A stretch of 49,137 nucleotides of DNA from Rhodobiaceae bacterium (GTDB lineage Bacteria > Pseudomonadota > Alphaproteobacteria > Rhizobiales > JAKPQE01), in NCBI GenBank assembly GCA_028278505.1, contig JANQEG010000065.1:1-49137 (forward strand), read 5' to 3'. This document shows positions 8,691 to 18,021 of this stretch, piece by piece; positions within the stretch are counted from its first letter, which is position 1; the number at the start of each line of letters is the position of its first letter. The translations under genes and the position numbers were made by a program. The notes beneath the pieces are model-generated. The model searched no databases. It was not told the origin of the DNA and saw nothing but the letters and a program-made list of their open reading frames with translations.

Positions 8691-11105
8691 CTACTGGTCT
8701 TCCTGAACCGCTTCGAGCGTCGATGTCGACAGCTGGCTGTCACCGAGGGTGCGCAGATTGAACTGCAGCGTGATCGACTGGTCGTTGCGGATGTTCGAAT
8801 AGCGGTCGCGGGTCTCCGAATAGGTCAGCGCCAGTGTGAAGCATTCGTCGTCATAAACCAGCCCGATGCTGTCGCTGATCATCGCCCTGTTGTCGGCATC
8901 GTAGCGGAAGCCGGCATTGACGCTCCAATTCTCGACGAATTCGTAAGAAACCGTACCGGTCACTTCCGACCGGTTGGCAAGGATGCCGAGCGCCGGCTGG
9001 TTGCGGAAATAGGCATAGCCCGCCGTCGCCGACAGCCGCGCATTGGCGAAGGACGCGGCCGTTTCCAGACGATTGACGACGAACGACCTGTTGTCGAACC
9101 GCGCCCGCGTGCCGACGGTCATGTATCGGTTCGGGGCGACGTAGAGCCGCGCGACGTAGTCGGAATTCGTCGAATCCAGGCCTGAATCCGCTGCCGCGTT
9201 GGCAAGGTCCATCTGTCTGTACGGGTTTTCGCCGAACAGGTGGAACGACTGGCCGACCATGGCGCTGAGCGATCCGCCATTGGCCAGATTGACGGTATAG
9301 CTGATCCCGACATTGGCGCGGCCGCCGCCCTCGACGCGGTCGAAGCCGGAGAACTTGTCGGTGTCGAACAGCGTGCTGTCGTCGAAGACGAGGCTTTGCG
9401 AATCCTCGTTGGGCAATTCGCCGGCGTCCAGTTCGTCGGGGCGGACGATGACCTGTGCGATCGGCTCGATGACCTGCGTTCCCCAGCTCTCTACGCTGAC
9501 GAACGGCCAGCTGTATTCGAGGCCGACGGCGGGCATGCCGCGGAACGCATAGTCGCGCGAGGCGTCAAAAGTGCCCGGCAGGATTTGCATCGCATTGATG
9601 GAGAGCCAGTAGAGGTCGCCGCGGGCATAGGCGAACGGCGTGAACACCTGGCCGTGGCGATCGACCAGGGTGCGGCGCCAGTGCACGTCAAAGCTCGCCC
9701 TTGTGTAGCTTCCCGCCAGGCCGCGATAGACGTCGACGCCATTGGTCCGCTGATTGTCCGCGGTGTCGCGGCTGAGGCTGGTCAGATTGGCGTCAAAGCC
9801 GAGCTCGCCGCCGAGAACCGGTGCGCCGAAGATGTAGGAATAGTCGATCGAGGGGTGAACGAGCGGCTGCTTCTCCTGGATGTCGACGATCGTGGTGCCG
9901 ATTCCCTGCGCCGCGGTCACCAGGGTACGGTCGTCGATCTGCGTGCGGAATTCGTAGACACGGGCGTCGATAGTGTTCCGTTCGTTCTGCCCGGTCAGAT
10001 AGATGGTCGAGATGACCTCGTTGGAACTGATCGACCAGGGCCGGTAGTGCGACAGGAACAGCTTGTCGGTGACCACGGTGCCGTCCCAGCCCCATTTCCA
10101 CCAGTCATTGATGCGGAATTCACCGCTGGTGGTGATGGCGCCGCGGGCATCGACATTGCCGACCGTGCCGGCGAAGGCCGACGGCTCGCGCTGGAAGATG
10201 CCGGCCGCCCGGATCGAATAGGACCCGTCCATCAGCCGATGACGCCACTCGACCTTGCCGAGCAGGCCCTGCCGTGTGTAGTAGGTCGGCGAAAAGGTGA
10301 CGTCGTAGTTCGGCGCGAGCGCCCAGAAGAACGGAATGCCGAAGCCGTAGCCCAGATTGGTCGAATGCCGATATTTGGGGGCAAGGAAACCGGTCTTGCG
10401 CTTCACCGTCGGATCGGGGTGCGAAAGATAGGGTGTATAGGCCAGCGGCACGCCGAAGAACTCGATCCGCGCATTGTGGTAATAGACCATCTTCTTCTTC
10501 TGATTGTGGATGATCCGCTGCGCCTTGACCTGCCAGAGCGGCGGTTTGGACGGGTTGTCCTCGCACGGTTCGCAGGCCGTGTAGACGCCCTTCTGGAAGA
10601 CGGTCTGTTCGCCGCCCTGGCGCTCCGCCGACTGCGCCGCGAAATAGGTCTTGTCCGGCGTCTCGACGCGGAGCGCCTCGACGAAGCCGTCGCTGAAATT
10701 GTCGGTGACGTCGATCCGTTCGGAATAGACGACGTTGCCGTCCGGTTCGGTGAGCTGCGCATTGCCCTCGGCGACGACCCGGGAGGTCGTGCGGTGATAG
10801 GTCACGCGGTTGGCGCGCAGCTTGTAGACGTCATAGTAGATTTGGACGTTGCCCTGGGCGATGATCTTTTCCGAATCGAAATCGTAGATCAGTTCGTCCG
10901 CCTCCATCAGCATCGGCTGGTTCGAGGTGCCCGAATTTCCGTCGAGCAGGTCGGCGCCGACCTGGGCCGTGGCTGGTGCCGGCGAAAGGGCGGCGAGCAC
11001 AACCGCCGCCATCACCAGGCTGAGAACCGCCGGCGGGCCGCGGCGGCCCGCCAATCTCCTGCATATTTCCTGCAGCACCTTTATGGGGACGCTGGACTTG
11101 TTCAT
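8691..11105 (-). CDS. lptD: LPS-assembly outer-membrane protein LptD
   Basis: Beta-barrel translocon that inserts lipopolysaccharide into the outer leaflet. From the ATG at 11105 the protein is 804 aa, with an N-terminal signal (hydrophobic stretch about residues 25-47, ending ATA). The LptA/OstA-like jellyroll follows (MEADELIYDFDSEKIIAQGN), then the long LptD C-terminal barrel. Cysteines in ACEPCEDN and in DDECFTLALTYSE are placed like the disulfide partners known from LptD. The start overlaps the lptG stop as ATGA. The product needs LptE and Lpt-bridge partners, not seen here apart from LptF and LptG. Confidence 0.93.
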   Translation of the reverse strand: MNKSSVPIKVLQEICRRLAGRRGPPAVLSLVMAAVVLAALSPAPATAQVGADLLDGNSGTSNQPMLMEADELIYDFDSEKIIAQGNVQIYYDVYKLRANRVTYHRTTSRVVAEGNAQLTEPDGNVVYSERIDVTDNFSDGFVEALRVETPDKTYFAAQSAERQGGEQTVFQKGVYTACEPCEDNPSKPPLWQVKAQRIIHNQKKKMVYYHNARIEFFGVPLAYTPYLSHPDPTVKRKTGFLAPKYRHSTNLGYGFGIPFFWALAPNYDVTFSPTYYTRQGLLGKVEWRHRLMDGSYSIRAAGIFQREPSAFAGTVGNVDARGAITTSGEFRINDWWKWGWDGTVVTDKLFLSHYRPWSISSNEVISTIYLTGQNERNTIDARVYEFRTQIDDRTLVTAAQGIGTTIVDIQEKQPLVHPSIDYSYIFGAPVLGGELGFDANLTSLSRDTADNQRTNGVDVYRGLAGSYTRASFDVHWRRTLVDRHGQVFTPFAYARGDLYWLSINAMQILPGTFDASRDYAFRGMPAVGLEYSWPFVSVESWGTQVIEPIAQVIVRPDELDAGELPNEDSQSLVFDDSTLFDTDKFSGFDRVEGGGRANVGISYTVNLANGGSLSAMVGQSFHLFGENPYRQMDLANAAADSGLDSTNSDYVARLYVAPNRYMTVGTRARFDNRSFVVNRLETAASFANARLSATAGYAYFRNQPALGILANRSEVTGTVSYEFVENWSVNAGFRYDADNRAMISDSIGLVYDDECFTLALTYSETRDRYSNIRNDQSITLQFNLRTLGDSQLSTSTLEAVQEDQ

Positions 11106-12193
11106 CCGTCTTCCTGGTACAGCAGGACCGTTACACCGAGCAGGGTCGCAATGACAGCAGGCAGCCACGCGGCAACCGTCGCGTCGACGATTCCCGCGGA
11201 GCCAAAATCTTCTGCCAATTCAGACAGAACATAAAGCAGAAACCCTGCTATGACGCCACCCAAAATCATCCGTCCGATATTGCCGAAACGGAACACCCGG
11301 AGCGAAACGGTGGCGGCGATCAGCACCATCGCAAACAGCAGTGCCGGGCGCGCCAGAAGGCTCTGAAACTGCAGCCGGTAACTGTGGGCGGGGAGGCCGG
11401 CGCCCTCGGCCAGCGCGATATAGGCCGGCAACTGCCAGATGGAGACGCTATCGGGAGTGGCGAAGCTTTCGCGGATCTGCTCCGGCGTCAGATAGGTGGC
11501 CAGCGCATAGCGGGCATATTTCTGCGGCGCGGCATCGCCGGAGATCACCGTCACATCGGTCAGTTCCCAGCGCCCGTTGCGGAGCCTGGCCTGCTTGGCT
11601 TCGAGCCGTTCGCGGAACGCGCCCGTGTCCTCGAAGACATAGACGGTGACGTCGGCGAGCGTCAGGCCCTGATCGGAGAACTGCTGGGCATGCAGGATCG
11701 AGGGACCGTCCTCGCCGTCCTGGCGCAGCCAGGAATCGGCGCCCTTGAACTGACGCCCGAAACCGCCGCTGAACAGCTCGACCTCGAGCGCGTTCGACTT
11801 CTCCTTGAAGTGGGCGGCGAGCGGATTGTAGACGGTGGTCGAGAACACCCCGATCAACAGCGCGATCACCAGGGCAGGGGTCAGGAACTGCCAGGCCGAG
11901 ATGCCGGCCGCCCGCGCCACCACCAGTTCCATCCGGCGCGACAGCATCAGCATCGAGCCGATTGCGCCAAAGAGCACGGCAAACGGCAGCAACTGCTCCG
12001 ACAGCGACGGCAGCCGATAGAGCGCAATCAGCGCCAGCAGCGAAGAGTCGATGTCCTGCTTTTCGCTGGCGCGCCGGGTCAGTTCGACGAAATCGATCAG
12101 GAACAAGAGCACCACGCAGACACCGAAGACCAGCGCCACCGCCTTGGCAAAGCGGATGCCGACATAAACGCTGAAGGTCCGGCCACCGATCAT
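11102..12193 (-). CDS. lptG: LPS export permease LptG
   Basis: Inner-membrane permease of the LptB2FG transporter, which extracts LPS from the inner membrane. From ATG 12193 the protein is 363 aa: transmembrane helices near the N-terminus (VGIRFAKAVALVFGVCVVLL), a periplasmic jellyroll-like middle and C-terminal helices. The coupling-helix segment SRRMELVVARAAGISAWQF is characteristic of LptG/LptF. The open frame continues 180 bp upstream, but that part is antisense-like low-complexity sequence within lptF, so 12193 is preferred. The gene is 10 bp from lptF and overlaps lptD by 4 bp. Confidence 0.92.
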   Translation of the reverse strand: MIGGRTFSVYVGIRFAKAVALVFGVCVVLLFLIDFVELTRRASEKQDIDSSLLALIALYRLPSLSEQLLPFAVLFGAIGSMLMLSRRMELVVARAAGISAWQFLTPALVIALLIGVFSTTVYNPLAAHFKEKSNALEVELFSGGFGRQFKGADSWLRQDGEDGPSILHAQQFSDQGLTLADVTVYVFEDTGAFRERLEAKQARLRNGRWELTDVTVISGDAAPQKYARYALATYLTPEQIRESFATPDSVSIWQLPAYIALAEGAGLPAHSYRLQFQSLLARPALLFAMVLIAATVSLRVFRFGNIGRMILGGVIAGFLLYVLSELAEDFGSAGIVDATVAAWLPAVIATLLGVTVLLYQEDG

Positions 12194-12203
12194 GTCAACC
12201 CCC

Positions 12204-13397
12204 TCAGCCGCGTTCCGGCAATGGTCCGACCGCACGGGCGAACCGCTCGTAGACCGGCCGTAACCTGTCGCCGAAATCGCCGATTGCGCCGGAGACAGCG
12301 CGCGGCAGACGGATCTCGTAGCCGGTCGCGATGACGGCGATGCTGATGACGATGGCCGCGAGCGGGATCGCATACATCAAAACGATCGCCCACGGCGCCT
12401 GGACGGCGAGATTGGAGAAGAAGAAGCCGGCGAGGCGGATTCCGCCGGCGATTGCACCGGCAGCGAGTATCGCCCCGCCGCGCGCCTGCCTTGTCGTGCG
12501 CGGGCGGCCCAGCGCCGCCAGGATGACGAAGATGAAGGCCAGCGGGTAGAGCGGGTTTGACAGCCGGTCGTGAAGCTCGACGCGGACCCGTCCGGGGGCG
12601 TTCTTGTAGTAGAGGTCGTCCGGATCCGGATTGATCAGTTCGCTGGTCATCCGTTCGCGCGGCTTGTAGAAGGTGATCTCCTGGTCGCCGCCGAATTGCG
12701 ACAGGTCGAACGCGTAGCGCTCGTAGCGGATGATGTTGACCGCGCCGGTCTCCCGGGTCTTGCGGTGAATGCTGCCGTCGAACATCGCCAGAAACGTGCC
12801 GGTGCCGGTTTCCAGCAATTGTCCGGACTCGGCGAAATAGGTGACCGCCGTCTCCGCGTCGCGGTCGTCGTCGACCATGATCCCGATCATCCGGCCGTCG
12901 GGGGCGCGCGCGCGGATATGAAACACCAATCCCGACTCGAGTTCGGAAAACCGTCCGGCGCGCAGCACGTTGCCGACCAGATCGGCGCGAATCTGGGTGA
13001 TGTAGTAGCGCATCATCTTCAGGCTGCGCGGCGACAGGTCGAGGGCGATATAGGCGATCACCGCCGAGACGATCAGGGCGAGCAGCAGGAACGGCTTGAC
13101 CACGCGCCAGTGGGAAGCGCCCGATGCCGTCATGACCACCAGCTCGCTGTCGCCGTTCAGCTTGTTGAGCACGTAGATCGCCGCGATCAGCAGGGCCACC
13201 GGCGAGATGATCATCACCAGCATCGGCATCCACAGCGCCGTCATCGTCACGAAGATCGACCATGTCTGCCCCTTGCTCGTCACCAGATCGAGCTCTCGCA
13301 GCGCCTGGGTCACGTACAGCACCCCGATCAGCGAGACCATGGTCAGGAAGAACGCCGCGAAAGCCTGGCGAAAGATATATCGTTCCAGCAGTTTCAT
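12204..13397 (-). CDS. lptF: LPS export permease LptF
   Basis: Partner permease to LptG in the ABC transporter LptB2FG. The protein is 397 aa, starting MKLLERYIFRQAFAAFFL, a typical LptF N-terminus, with a further N-terminal membrane block (about 55-80), the coupling helix NKLNGDSELVVMTASGAS, a periplasmic domain and three C-terminal helices. It is the first gene of the six-gene minus-strand operon, so the promoter should lie in 13398-13717, shared with the divergent pepA. Confidence 0.93.
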   Translation of the reverse strand: MKLLERYIFRQAFAAFFLTMVSLIGVLYVTQALRELDLVTSKGQTWSIFVTMTALWMPMLVMIISPVALLIAAIYVLNKLNGDSELVVMTASGASHWRVVKPFLLLALIVSAVIAYIALDLSPRSLKMMRYYITQIRADLVGNVLRAGRFSELESGLVFHIRARAPDGRMIGIMVDDDRDAETAVTYFAESGQLLETGTGTFLAMFDGSIHRKTRETGAVNIIRYERYAFDLSQFGGDQEITFYKPRERMTSELINPDPDDLYYKNAPGRVRVELHDRLSNPLYPLAFIFVILAALGRPRTTRQARGGAILAAGAIAGGIRLAGFFFSNLAVQAPWAIVLMYAIPLAAIVISIAVIATGYEIRLPRAVSGAIGDFGDRLRPVYERFARAVGPLPERG

Positions 13398-13717
13398 GAC
13401 CGCCCGGCGCGTTGGCGTTTGCCGCGCCGGCCCTCAGCACGAACCGACAGCTTGCGGAGCTGGGCCGGAAGATCCCCCCGTCGCGCCCGTCCCCTGATCG
13501 CATAACACATCATCACACCGTGGAATGGCGAAAAAAAGACTAAGAATCAAGGTTAACGCCCGGAAACCGTCGGCGCTTCGCGGATCGGCACCGGTGCCGT
13601 TCCCGCCCTTTTTGCCGGTTGCGGCCGCGCATTCGCGTCACCGCGCCGAATAGGATACCAATTTCCGGCGTATCGCCTAAATTGGCATCAAACATCACCA
13701 GCCAACCGGATGAGAAC
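13398..13717. promoter_or_regulatory. divergent lptF/pepA control region with a hairpin before pepA
   Basis: This 320-bp gap separates two divergent genes and must hold both promoters. The lptF side has an A/T-rich stretch with a GATTC (GANTC-type) site near 13545 on the minus strand. On the pepA side, 13658-13685 forms a near-perfect hairpin (CCAATTT...AAATTGG with inner GGCG/CGCC), ending 32 bp before the pepA ATG. No gene was recognised in the gap, and the promoter hexamers are not clear enough to place. Confidence 0.35.
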
Positions 13718-15208
13718 ATGCTGCCGTCAATTTCCTTCGCCAAGCCGGAAACGCCGAAAAAGGGCTGTGTCGTCGTGCTCGTCGACGAGAGCCTGGCGCT
13801 CGGCACCGTCGCCTTTGCGATCGACGCGGCGGTCGGCGGGTTGCTGCCCCGCGCTTTTGCCGCGGCGAAATTCAAGGGCAAGGAAGCCGCCAGCCTGGAC
13901 CTCTTGGCGGCCGGCGACTTCGACCGGGTCATCGTCGTCGGTATCGGCAAGAGCGCCGATGACGCGGACTGGCTGAAGATCGGCGGCGCGGCAATGGCCG
14001 AGATCGTCAAGGCCAAGGCGGCGGCGGCGGACATCGTCCTGGATCTGGCCGACGCCGAGGTGACGGCGGAGCACGCCGCCGGTTTCGCCGAGGGCCTGAA
14101 GCTGCGCGCCTACGCGTTCGACCGCTACAAGACCAAGAAGAACGGCGACAATGGCGACGACGCGAGCGTCAACGCCAAGCTGACGATCAGGCATCCGAAA
14201 CCGCAAAAGGCCCGGTCCGCGTTCCGCCGGCGCGAAGCGGTTGCCGACGGCGCGCTGCTCGCCCGCGACCTCGTCAACGAGCCCGGCAATGTGCTTGGGC
14301 CGGTCGAGTTCGCCGATCGCGCCAAGGCGCTCGAAAAACTCGGCGTCGACGTGGACATCCTCGGCGAGAAGGAACTGAAGAAGCTCGGCATGCGGGCGCT
14401 TCTGGGCGTTGCCCAGGGCTCGGTGCGGCCGCCCCGCGTCGCGGTCATGCGCTGGAACGGCGGCAAGGCGAAATCGGCGCCGGTCTGCTTCGTCGGCAAG
14501 GGCGTGTGCTTCGATTCCGGCGGCGTTTCGATCAAGCCCGGCGCCGGCATGGAAGACATGAAGGGCGACATGGGCGGCGCCGCCGCGGTCACCGGGCTGA
14601 TGCAGGCGCTCGCCGCCCGCAAGGCCAAGGTCAACGCGGTCGGCCTGATCGGCCTCGTGGAGAACATGCCCGACGGCAACGCCCAGCGCCCCGGCGACAT
14701 CGTCACCTCGATGTCCGGACAGACGATCGAGATCATCAACACCGACGCCGAGGGGCGTCTCGTGCTGTGCGACGTGCTCTGGTATGCGCAGGATAAGTTC
14801 AAGCCCGCGGCGGTGATCGATCTCGCCACCCTGACCGGCGCGATCATCATCGCGCTCGGCCACCATCATGCCGGCCTGTTTTCCAACAATGACGATTTGT
14901 CGGCAAAGCTTGCGGCGGCCGGTGAGGCGAGCGGTGAAAAGGTCTGGCGGCTGCCGATCGGCAAGGACTACGACAAGCTGATCGATTCGAAATTCGCCGA
15001 TATGAAGAACACCGGCGGCCGCGCCGCCGGCTCGATCACCGCGGCACAGTTCCTCGCCCGCTTCATTCGCGACGATACCCCATGGGCCCATCTCGATGTC
15101 GCGGGCACCGCCTTTGAATCGCCGAAAAACGAGATAAATCAAAGCTGGGCATCGGGCTACGGCGTTCGCCTGCTCGACCGTCTGGTGGCCGACAACTTCG
15201 AAACCTGA
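13718..15208 (+). CDS. pepA: leucyl aminopeptidase (M17 family) PepA
   Basis: Cytoplasmic two-metal aminopeptidase that removes N-terminal residues from peptides. The 496-aa protein has the N-terminal macro-like domain (about 1-155) and the catalytic domain. The M17 residues are visible: K261, D266 and K273 in [17 protein letters not shown]284 in MKGDMGG, and D343, E345 and R347 in the signature [10 protein letters not shown]. The ATG at 13718 was chosen because the upstream extension (from 13619) falls across the 5' hairpin. In related genomes pepA is followed directly by holC; here BCCT and usp genes intervene. Confidence 0.95.
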   Translation: MLPSISFAKPETPKKGCVVVLVDESLALGTVAFAIDAAVGGLLPRAFAAAKFKGKEAASLDLLAAGDFDRVIVVGIGKSADDADWLKIGGAAMAEIVKAKAAAADIVLDLADAEVTAEHAAGFAEGLKLRAYAFDRYKTKKNGDNGDDASVNAKLTIRHPKPQKARSAFRRREAVADGALLARDLVNEPGNVLGPVEFADRAKALEKLGVDVDILGEKELKKLGMRALLGVAQGSVRPPRVAVMRWNGGKAKSAPVCFVGKGVCFDSGGVSIKPGAGMEDMKGDMGGAAAVTGLMQALAARKAKVNAVGLIGLVENMPDGNAQRPGDIVTSMSGQTIEIINTDAEGRLVLCDVLWYAQDKFKPAAVIDLATLTGAIIIALGHHHAGLFSNNDDLSAKLAAAGEASGEKVWRLPIGKDYDKLIDSKFADMKNTGGRAAGSITAAQFLARFIRDDTPWAHLDVAGTAFESPKNEINQSWASGYGVRLLDRLVADNFET

Positions 15209-15334
15209 CCGAAAGAGCGCCGGGTTCCACGGCGCAATAGAGCGGTGAATGGCAGGCCGTCGCGGCCTGTCGAATGCCTGTCGGTCACGGGATACCTTTG
15301 CCCAATTCGACTAAGGTAGCATCCCGTCCCATTA

Positions 15335-15358
15335 CGCCGGGTGACCCCGGCGTTTATT
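15335..15358 (+). terminator. possible rho-independent terminator after pepA
   Basis: CGCCGGG-TGAC-CCCGGCG forms a perfect 7-bp GC stem with a 4-nt loop and is followed by TTTATT. The T-tract is short, so termination strength is uncertain. It sits between pepA (stop 15208) and the BCCT gene (start 15434), the expected place for separating their transcripts. Confidence 0.45.
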
Positions 15359-15433
15359 CGGCCGGAAATTGGTTTCTGCGCCGATTTGCCGACGGAATAA
15401 ACAAAATAGAGATATCAAGCGGGAGGGTATTAC

Positions 15434-17029
15434 ATGACCGATCAAATAGATACGGATTATGAACTTGGGCAGGACAATGTTCAAATCCTCGGATTGGATA
15501 TCCATAATCCGGTATTTCTTATTTCCGGTCTGTCGATCGTCGCATTCGTCCTTCTGACCTTGATGTTTCAGGACGGCGCCACCGAATTCTTCGGCTGGCT
15601 GCGGCCGTTCCTGACCTCCACCTTCGACTGGTTCTTCCTGCTGTCGGCCAACATCTTCGTGGTCTTCTGCATCTTCCTGATGGTATCGCCGCTCGGCAAG
15701 GTGGTGCTGGGCGGTCCCGACGCCGAGCCCGAATACAGCTATATCGGCTGGTTCGCCATGCTGTTCGCCGCCGGCATGGGCATCGGGCTGATGTTCTTCG
15801 GCGTTGCCGAACCGATGTCCCATTTCTCCTCGTCGATGGGCGGAACGACCGTCGAAGACGGCGTCCGCACCGACTGGGCGCCGCTCGGTGCGGCGGCCGG
15901 GGACGCCATCGCCGCGCGCGATCTCGGCATGGCCGCGACCATCTTCCACTGGGCGCTGCACCCTTGGGCGATCTATGCGGTGGTGGCGCTGGCGCTCGCT
16001 TTGTTCGCCTACAACTTCCACCTGCCGCTGACCCTGCGCTCCGCCTTCTATCCGCTTTTCGGTGAGCGGGTCTGGGGCTGGACCGGCCACATCATCGATA
16101 CGCTGGCCGTGTTCGCGACGCTATTCGGCCTGGCCACATCGCTCGGTTTCGGCACCGAACAGGCGCTTGCCGGCCTCAATCACCTGTTCGGCACCCCGAC
16201 GGGCGACGTCGCCCGGGTGGTGCTGATCACCGTGATCACCGCCGCCGCCCTGATCTCGGTGCTGCGCGGCCTGGAGGGCGGCGTCAAGGTGCTGTCGGAA
16301 ATCAACATCGCGCTGGCCGCCCTCTTGATGCTGTTCGTCATCCTGGTCGGGCCGACCGCGGCGATCTTCGAGACGCTGGTTGCCGGCGGCATCGCCTATG
16401 CCAAGGAACTGATCCCGCTGTCGAACCCGTTCGGGCGCGAAGACGCCAATTTCGCTCAGGGCTGGACGTCGTTCTACTGGGCCTGGTGGATTTCCTGGTC
16501 GCCCTTCGTCGGCATGTTCATCGCCCGCGTCTCGCGCGGCCGTTCGGTGCGCGAATTCGTGTTCTGCGTCATCGTCATCCCGACCATGGTCACGGTGCTG
16601 TGGATGGCCTCGTTCGGCGGCACCGCGATCGATCAGGTCATCGCCGATCCGGAAGCCCCGGTGAAGGCGGCGGCGCTCGAACTGAAACTGTTCGAGATGC
16701 TGAAGGACCTGCCGGTGGCCTGGCTGACCTCGTTTCTCGGCATCGTCCTGGTGATCGTGTTCTTCGTCACCTCCTCGGATTCGGGCTCGCTGGTGATCGA
16801 CACCATCACCGCCGGCGGCAAGACCGACGCACCGGTCGCCCAGCGCGTGTTCTGGTGCACATTCGAGGGCCTGGTCGCGGCCGCCTTGCTGCTGGTCGGC
16901 GGCTCGCAGGCGCTCAACGCGCTGCAGGCGATGGCGGTCTCCACCGGCTTCCCGTTCACCATCGTGCTGCTCTTGATGTGCGTCAGCGTGCTGATCGGGC
17001 TGATGCGCACGCGAAGGGCCGGGAGATAG
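15434..17029 (+). CDS. BCCT family betaine/carnitine/choline-type transporter
   Basis: Secondary transporter for a quaternary ammonium compound such as glycine betaine or choline, with 12 predicted membrane segments. The 531-aa protein has the family's conserved blocks: GMGIGLMFFGVAEPMSHF in the TM3 region, and the aromatic box WTSFYWAWWISWSPF followed by GMFIARVSRGRSVREF (TM8). Its C-terminal cytoplasmic tail is very short, so the long osmosensory tail known from BetP-type carriers is missing. A GGGAGGG Shine-Dalgarno precedes the ATG. No choline oxidation genes are nearby, so the substrate cannot be read from context. The next gene encodes a universal stress protein. Confidence 0.92.
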   Translation: MTDQIDTDYELGQDNVQILGLDIHNPVFLISGLSIVAFVLLTLMFQDGATEFFGWLRPFLTSTFDWFFLLSANIFVVFCIFLMVSPLGKVVLGGPDAEPEYSYIGWFAMLFAAGMGIGLMFFGVAEPMSHFSSSMGGTTVEDGVRTDWAPLGAAAGDAIAARDLGMAATIFHWALHPWAIYAVVALALALFAYNFHLPLTLRSAFYPLFGERVWGWTGHIIDTLAVFATLFGLATSLGFGTEQALAGLNHLFGTPTGDVARVVLITVITAAALISVLRGLEGGVKVLSEINIALAALLMLFVILVGPTAAIFETLVAGGIAYAKELIPLSNPFGREDANFAQGWTSFYWAWWISWSPFVGMFIARVSRGRSVREFVFCVIVIPTMVTVLWMASFGGTAIDQVIADPEAPVKAAALELKLFEMLKDLPVAWLTSFLGIVLVIVFFVTSSDSGSLVIDTITAGGKTDAPVAQRVFWCTFEGLVAAALLLVGGSQALNALQAMAVSTGFPFTIVLLLMCVSVLIGLMRTRRAGR

Positions 17030-17097
17030 GCTGCAGGGCCGGCGGCTTGCCGCTGGCCGCCCCGCGCTATTGAACAGACCCGTTAGGGGGAAACGAT

Positions 17098-17511
17098 ATG
17101 TACAATTGCATTATGGTCCCGGTCGATCTGGCCCATAAGGACAAATTGGCCAAGGCGATCGAAGTCGCCGCCGATCTCGCCCAGCTCTACACGGCCGCCC
17201 TGCATTTTGTCGGCGTGACGGCAACGCCGCCGAGTGAAGTCGCCCACAATCCGGAGGAGTTCGCGCAACTCCTGGCCCGGTTCGCCGCCGACGAGGGCGC
17301 CCGGCTCGGCCTGGACATCAGCGCCGAAACGGTCATCAGCCACGATCCGGCCGTCGATCTCGACAACGACCTCGACAGGGAAATCCATGAACTCGGTGCC
17401 GATCTCGTCGTGATGGCTTCGCACGTCCCGCACTTCCGGGAGTATGTTTTTGCCTCCAACGCCGGCTATCTGGCGAGCCACACGGAGGTTTCGGTCCTGG
17501 TGGTACGCTGA
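17098..17511 (+). CDS. universal stress protein (UspA superfamily)
   Basis: Small cytoplasmic protein of 137 aa with the Usp alpha/beta fold: beta-1 segment MYNCIMVPVDLA, the central HELGADLVVMASH strand and the terminal SVLVVR strand. The usual ATP-binding signature G-2x-G-9x-G(S/T) after the VMASH segment is not met, so it may be a non-ATP-binding member; this is inference from sequence alone. It starts 68 bp after the BCCT gene with a strong GGGGGAAA Shine-Dalgarno. A Usp beside a compatible-solute carrier recalls TeaD beside the TeaABC ectoine transporter. Confidence 0.85.
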   Translation: MYNCIMVPVDLAHKDKLAKAIEVAADLAQLYTAALHFVGVTATPPSEVAHNPEEFAQLLARFAADEGARLGLDISAETVISHDPAVDLDNDLDREIHELGADLVVMASHVPHFREYVFASNAGYLASHTEVSVLVVR

Positions 17512-17571
17512 CGCCGAAATCCGCACGGCACGGGCTTTCCGCCGGCGCCCGGCGCGGCTACTCTCACGGCC

Positions 17572-18021
17572 ATGTCGGAGGTGATGTTCTATCATTTGCA
17601 GCGCCGGCGGCTCGACGATGCCCTGCCGGGTCTCCTGATGAAGTGTCTGGAGCGCGGCTGGCGCGTCGTCGTCCAGGTCGGATCGGATGAGCGCTGCGAT
17701 GCGCTCGACGCGCATTTGTGGACCTTTCGCGAAGACGCCTTCCTGCCCCACGGCACGATCAAGGACGGCGGCGTCGATACGCAGCCGATCGTCCTGACCA
17801 CCGGCACCGGCAATCCGAACGGCGCCGATGTGCGCTTCCTCATCGATGCGGTCGAGCCCGGCGACCTGTCCGGCTATGCCCGCGCGGTCTATCTGTTCGA
17901 CGGCAACGATTCGGACGCCGTCGCCGCCGCCCGGGAGCGCTGGCGCGAAGCCAAGGACGCCGGCCACGAGGTCACCTATTGGCAGCAGAACGATCGCGGC
18001 CGCTGGGAGAAGCAGGCATGA
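17572..18021 (+). CDS. holC: DNA polymerase III chi subunit HolC
   Basis: Clamp-loader-associated subunit that links the replisome to single-strand binding protein. The 149-aa protein fits the family: N-terminal EVMFYHLQRRRLDDALPGLL, central CDALDAHLWTFREDAFLPHG and C-terminal VYLFDGNDSDAVAAARERW. The DALD.LW..FLPHG core is characteristic of HolC. Its stop overlaps the next start as ATGA. holC close to pepA is a conserved alphaproteobacterial arrangement. Confidence 0.92.
   Translation: MSEVMFYHLQRRRLDDALPGLLMKCLERGWRVVVQVGSDERCDALDAHLWTFREDAFLPHGTIKDGGVDTQPIVLTTGTGNPNGADVRFLIDAVEPGDLSGYARAVYLFDGNDSDAVAAARERWREAKDAGHEVTYWQQNDRGRWEKQA

Noticed and set aside
13619-13717. N-terminal extension of PepA
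   Set aside because: The added 33 residues pass through the 5' hairpin and lack family similarity; 13718 gives the usual N-terminus.
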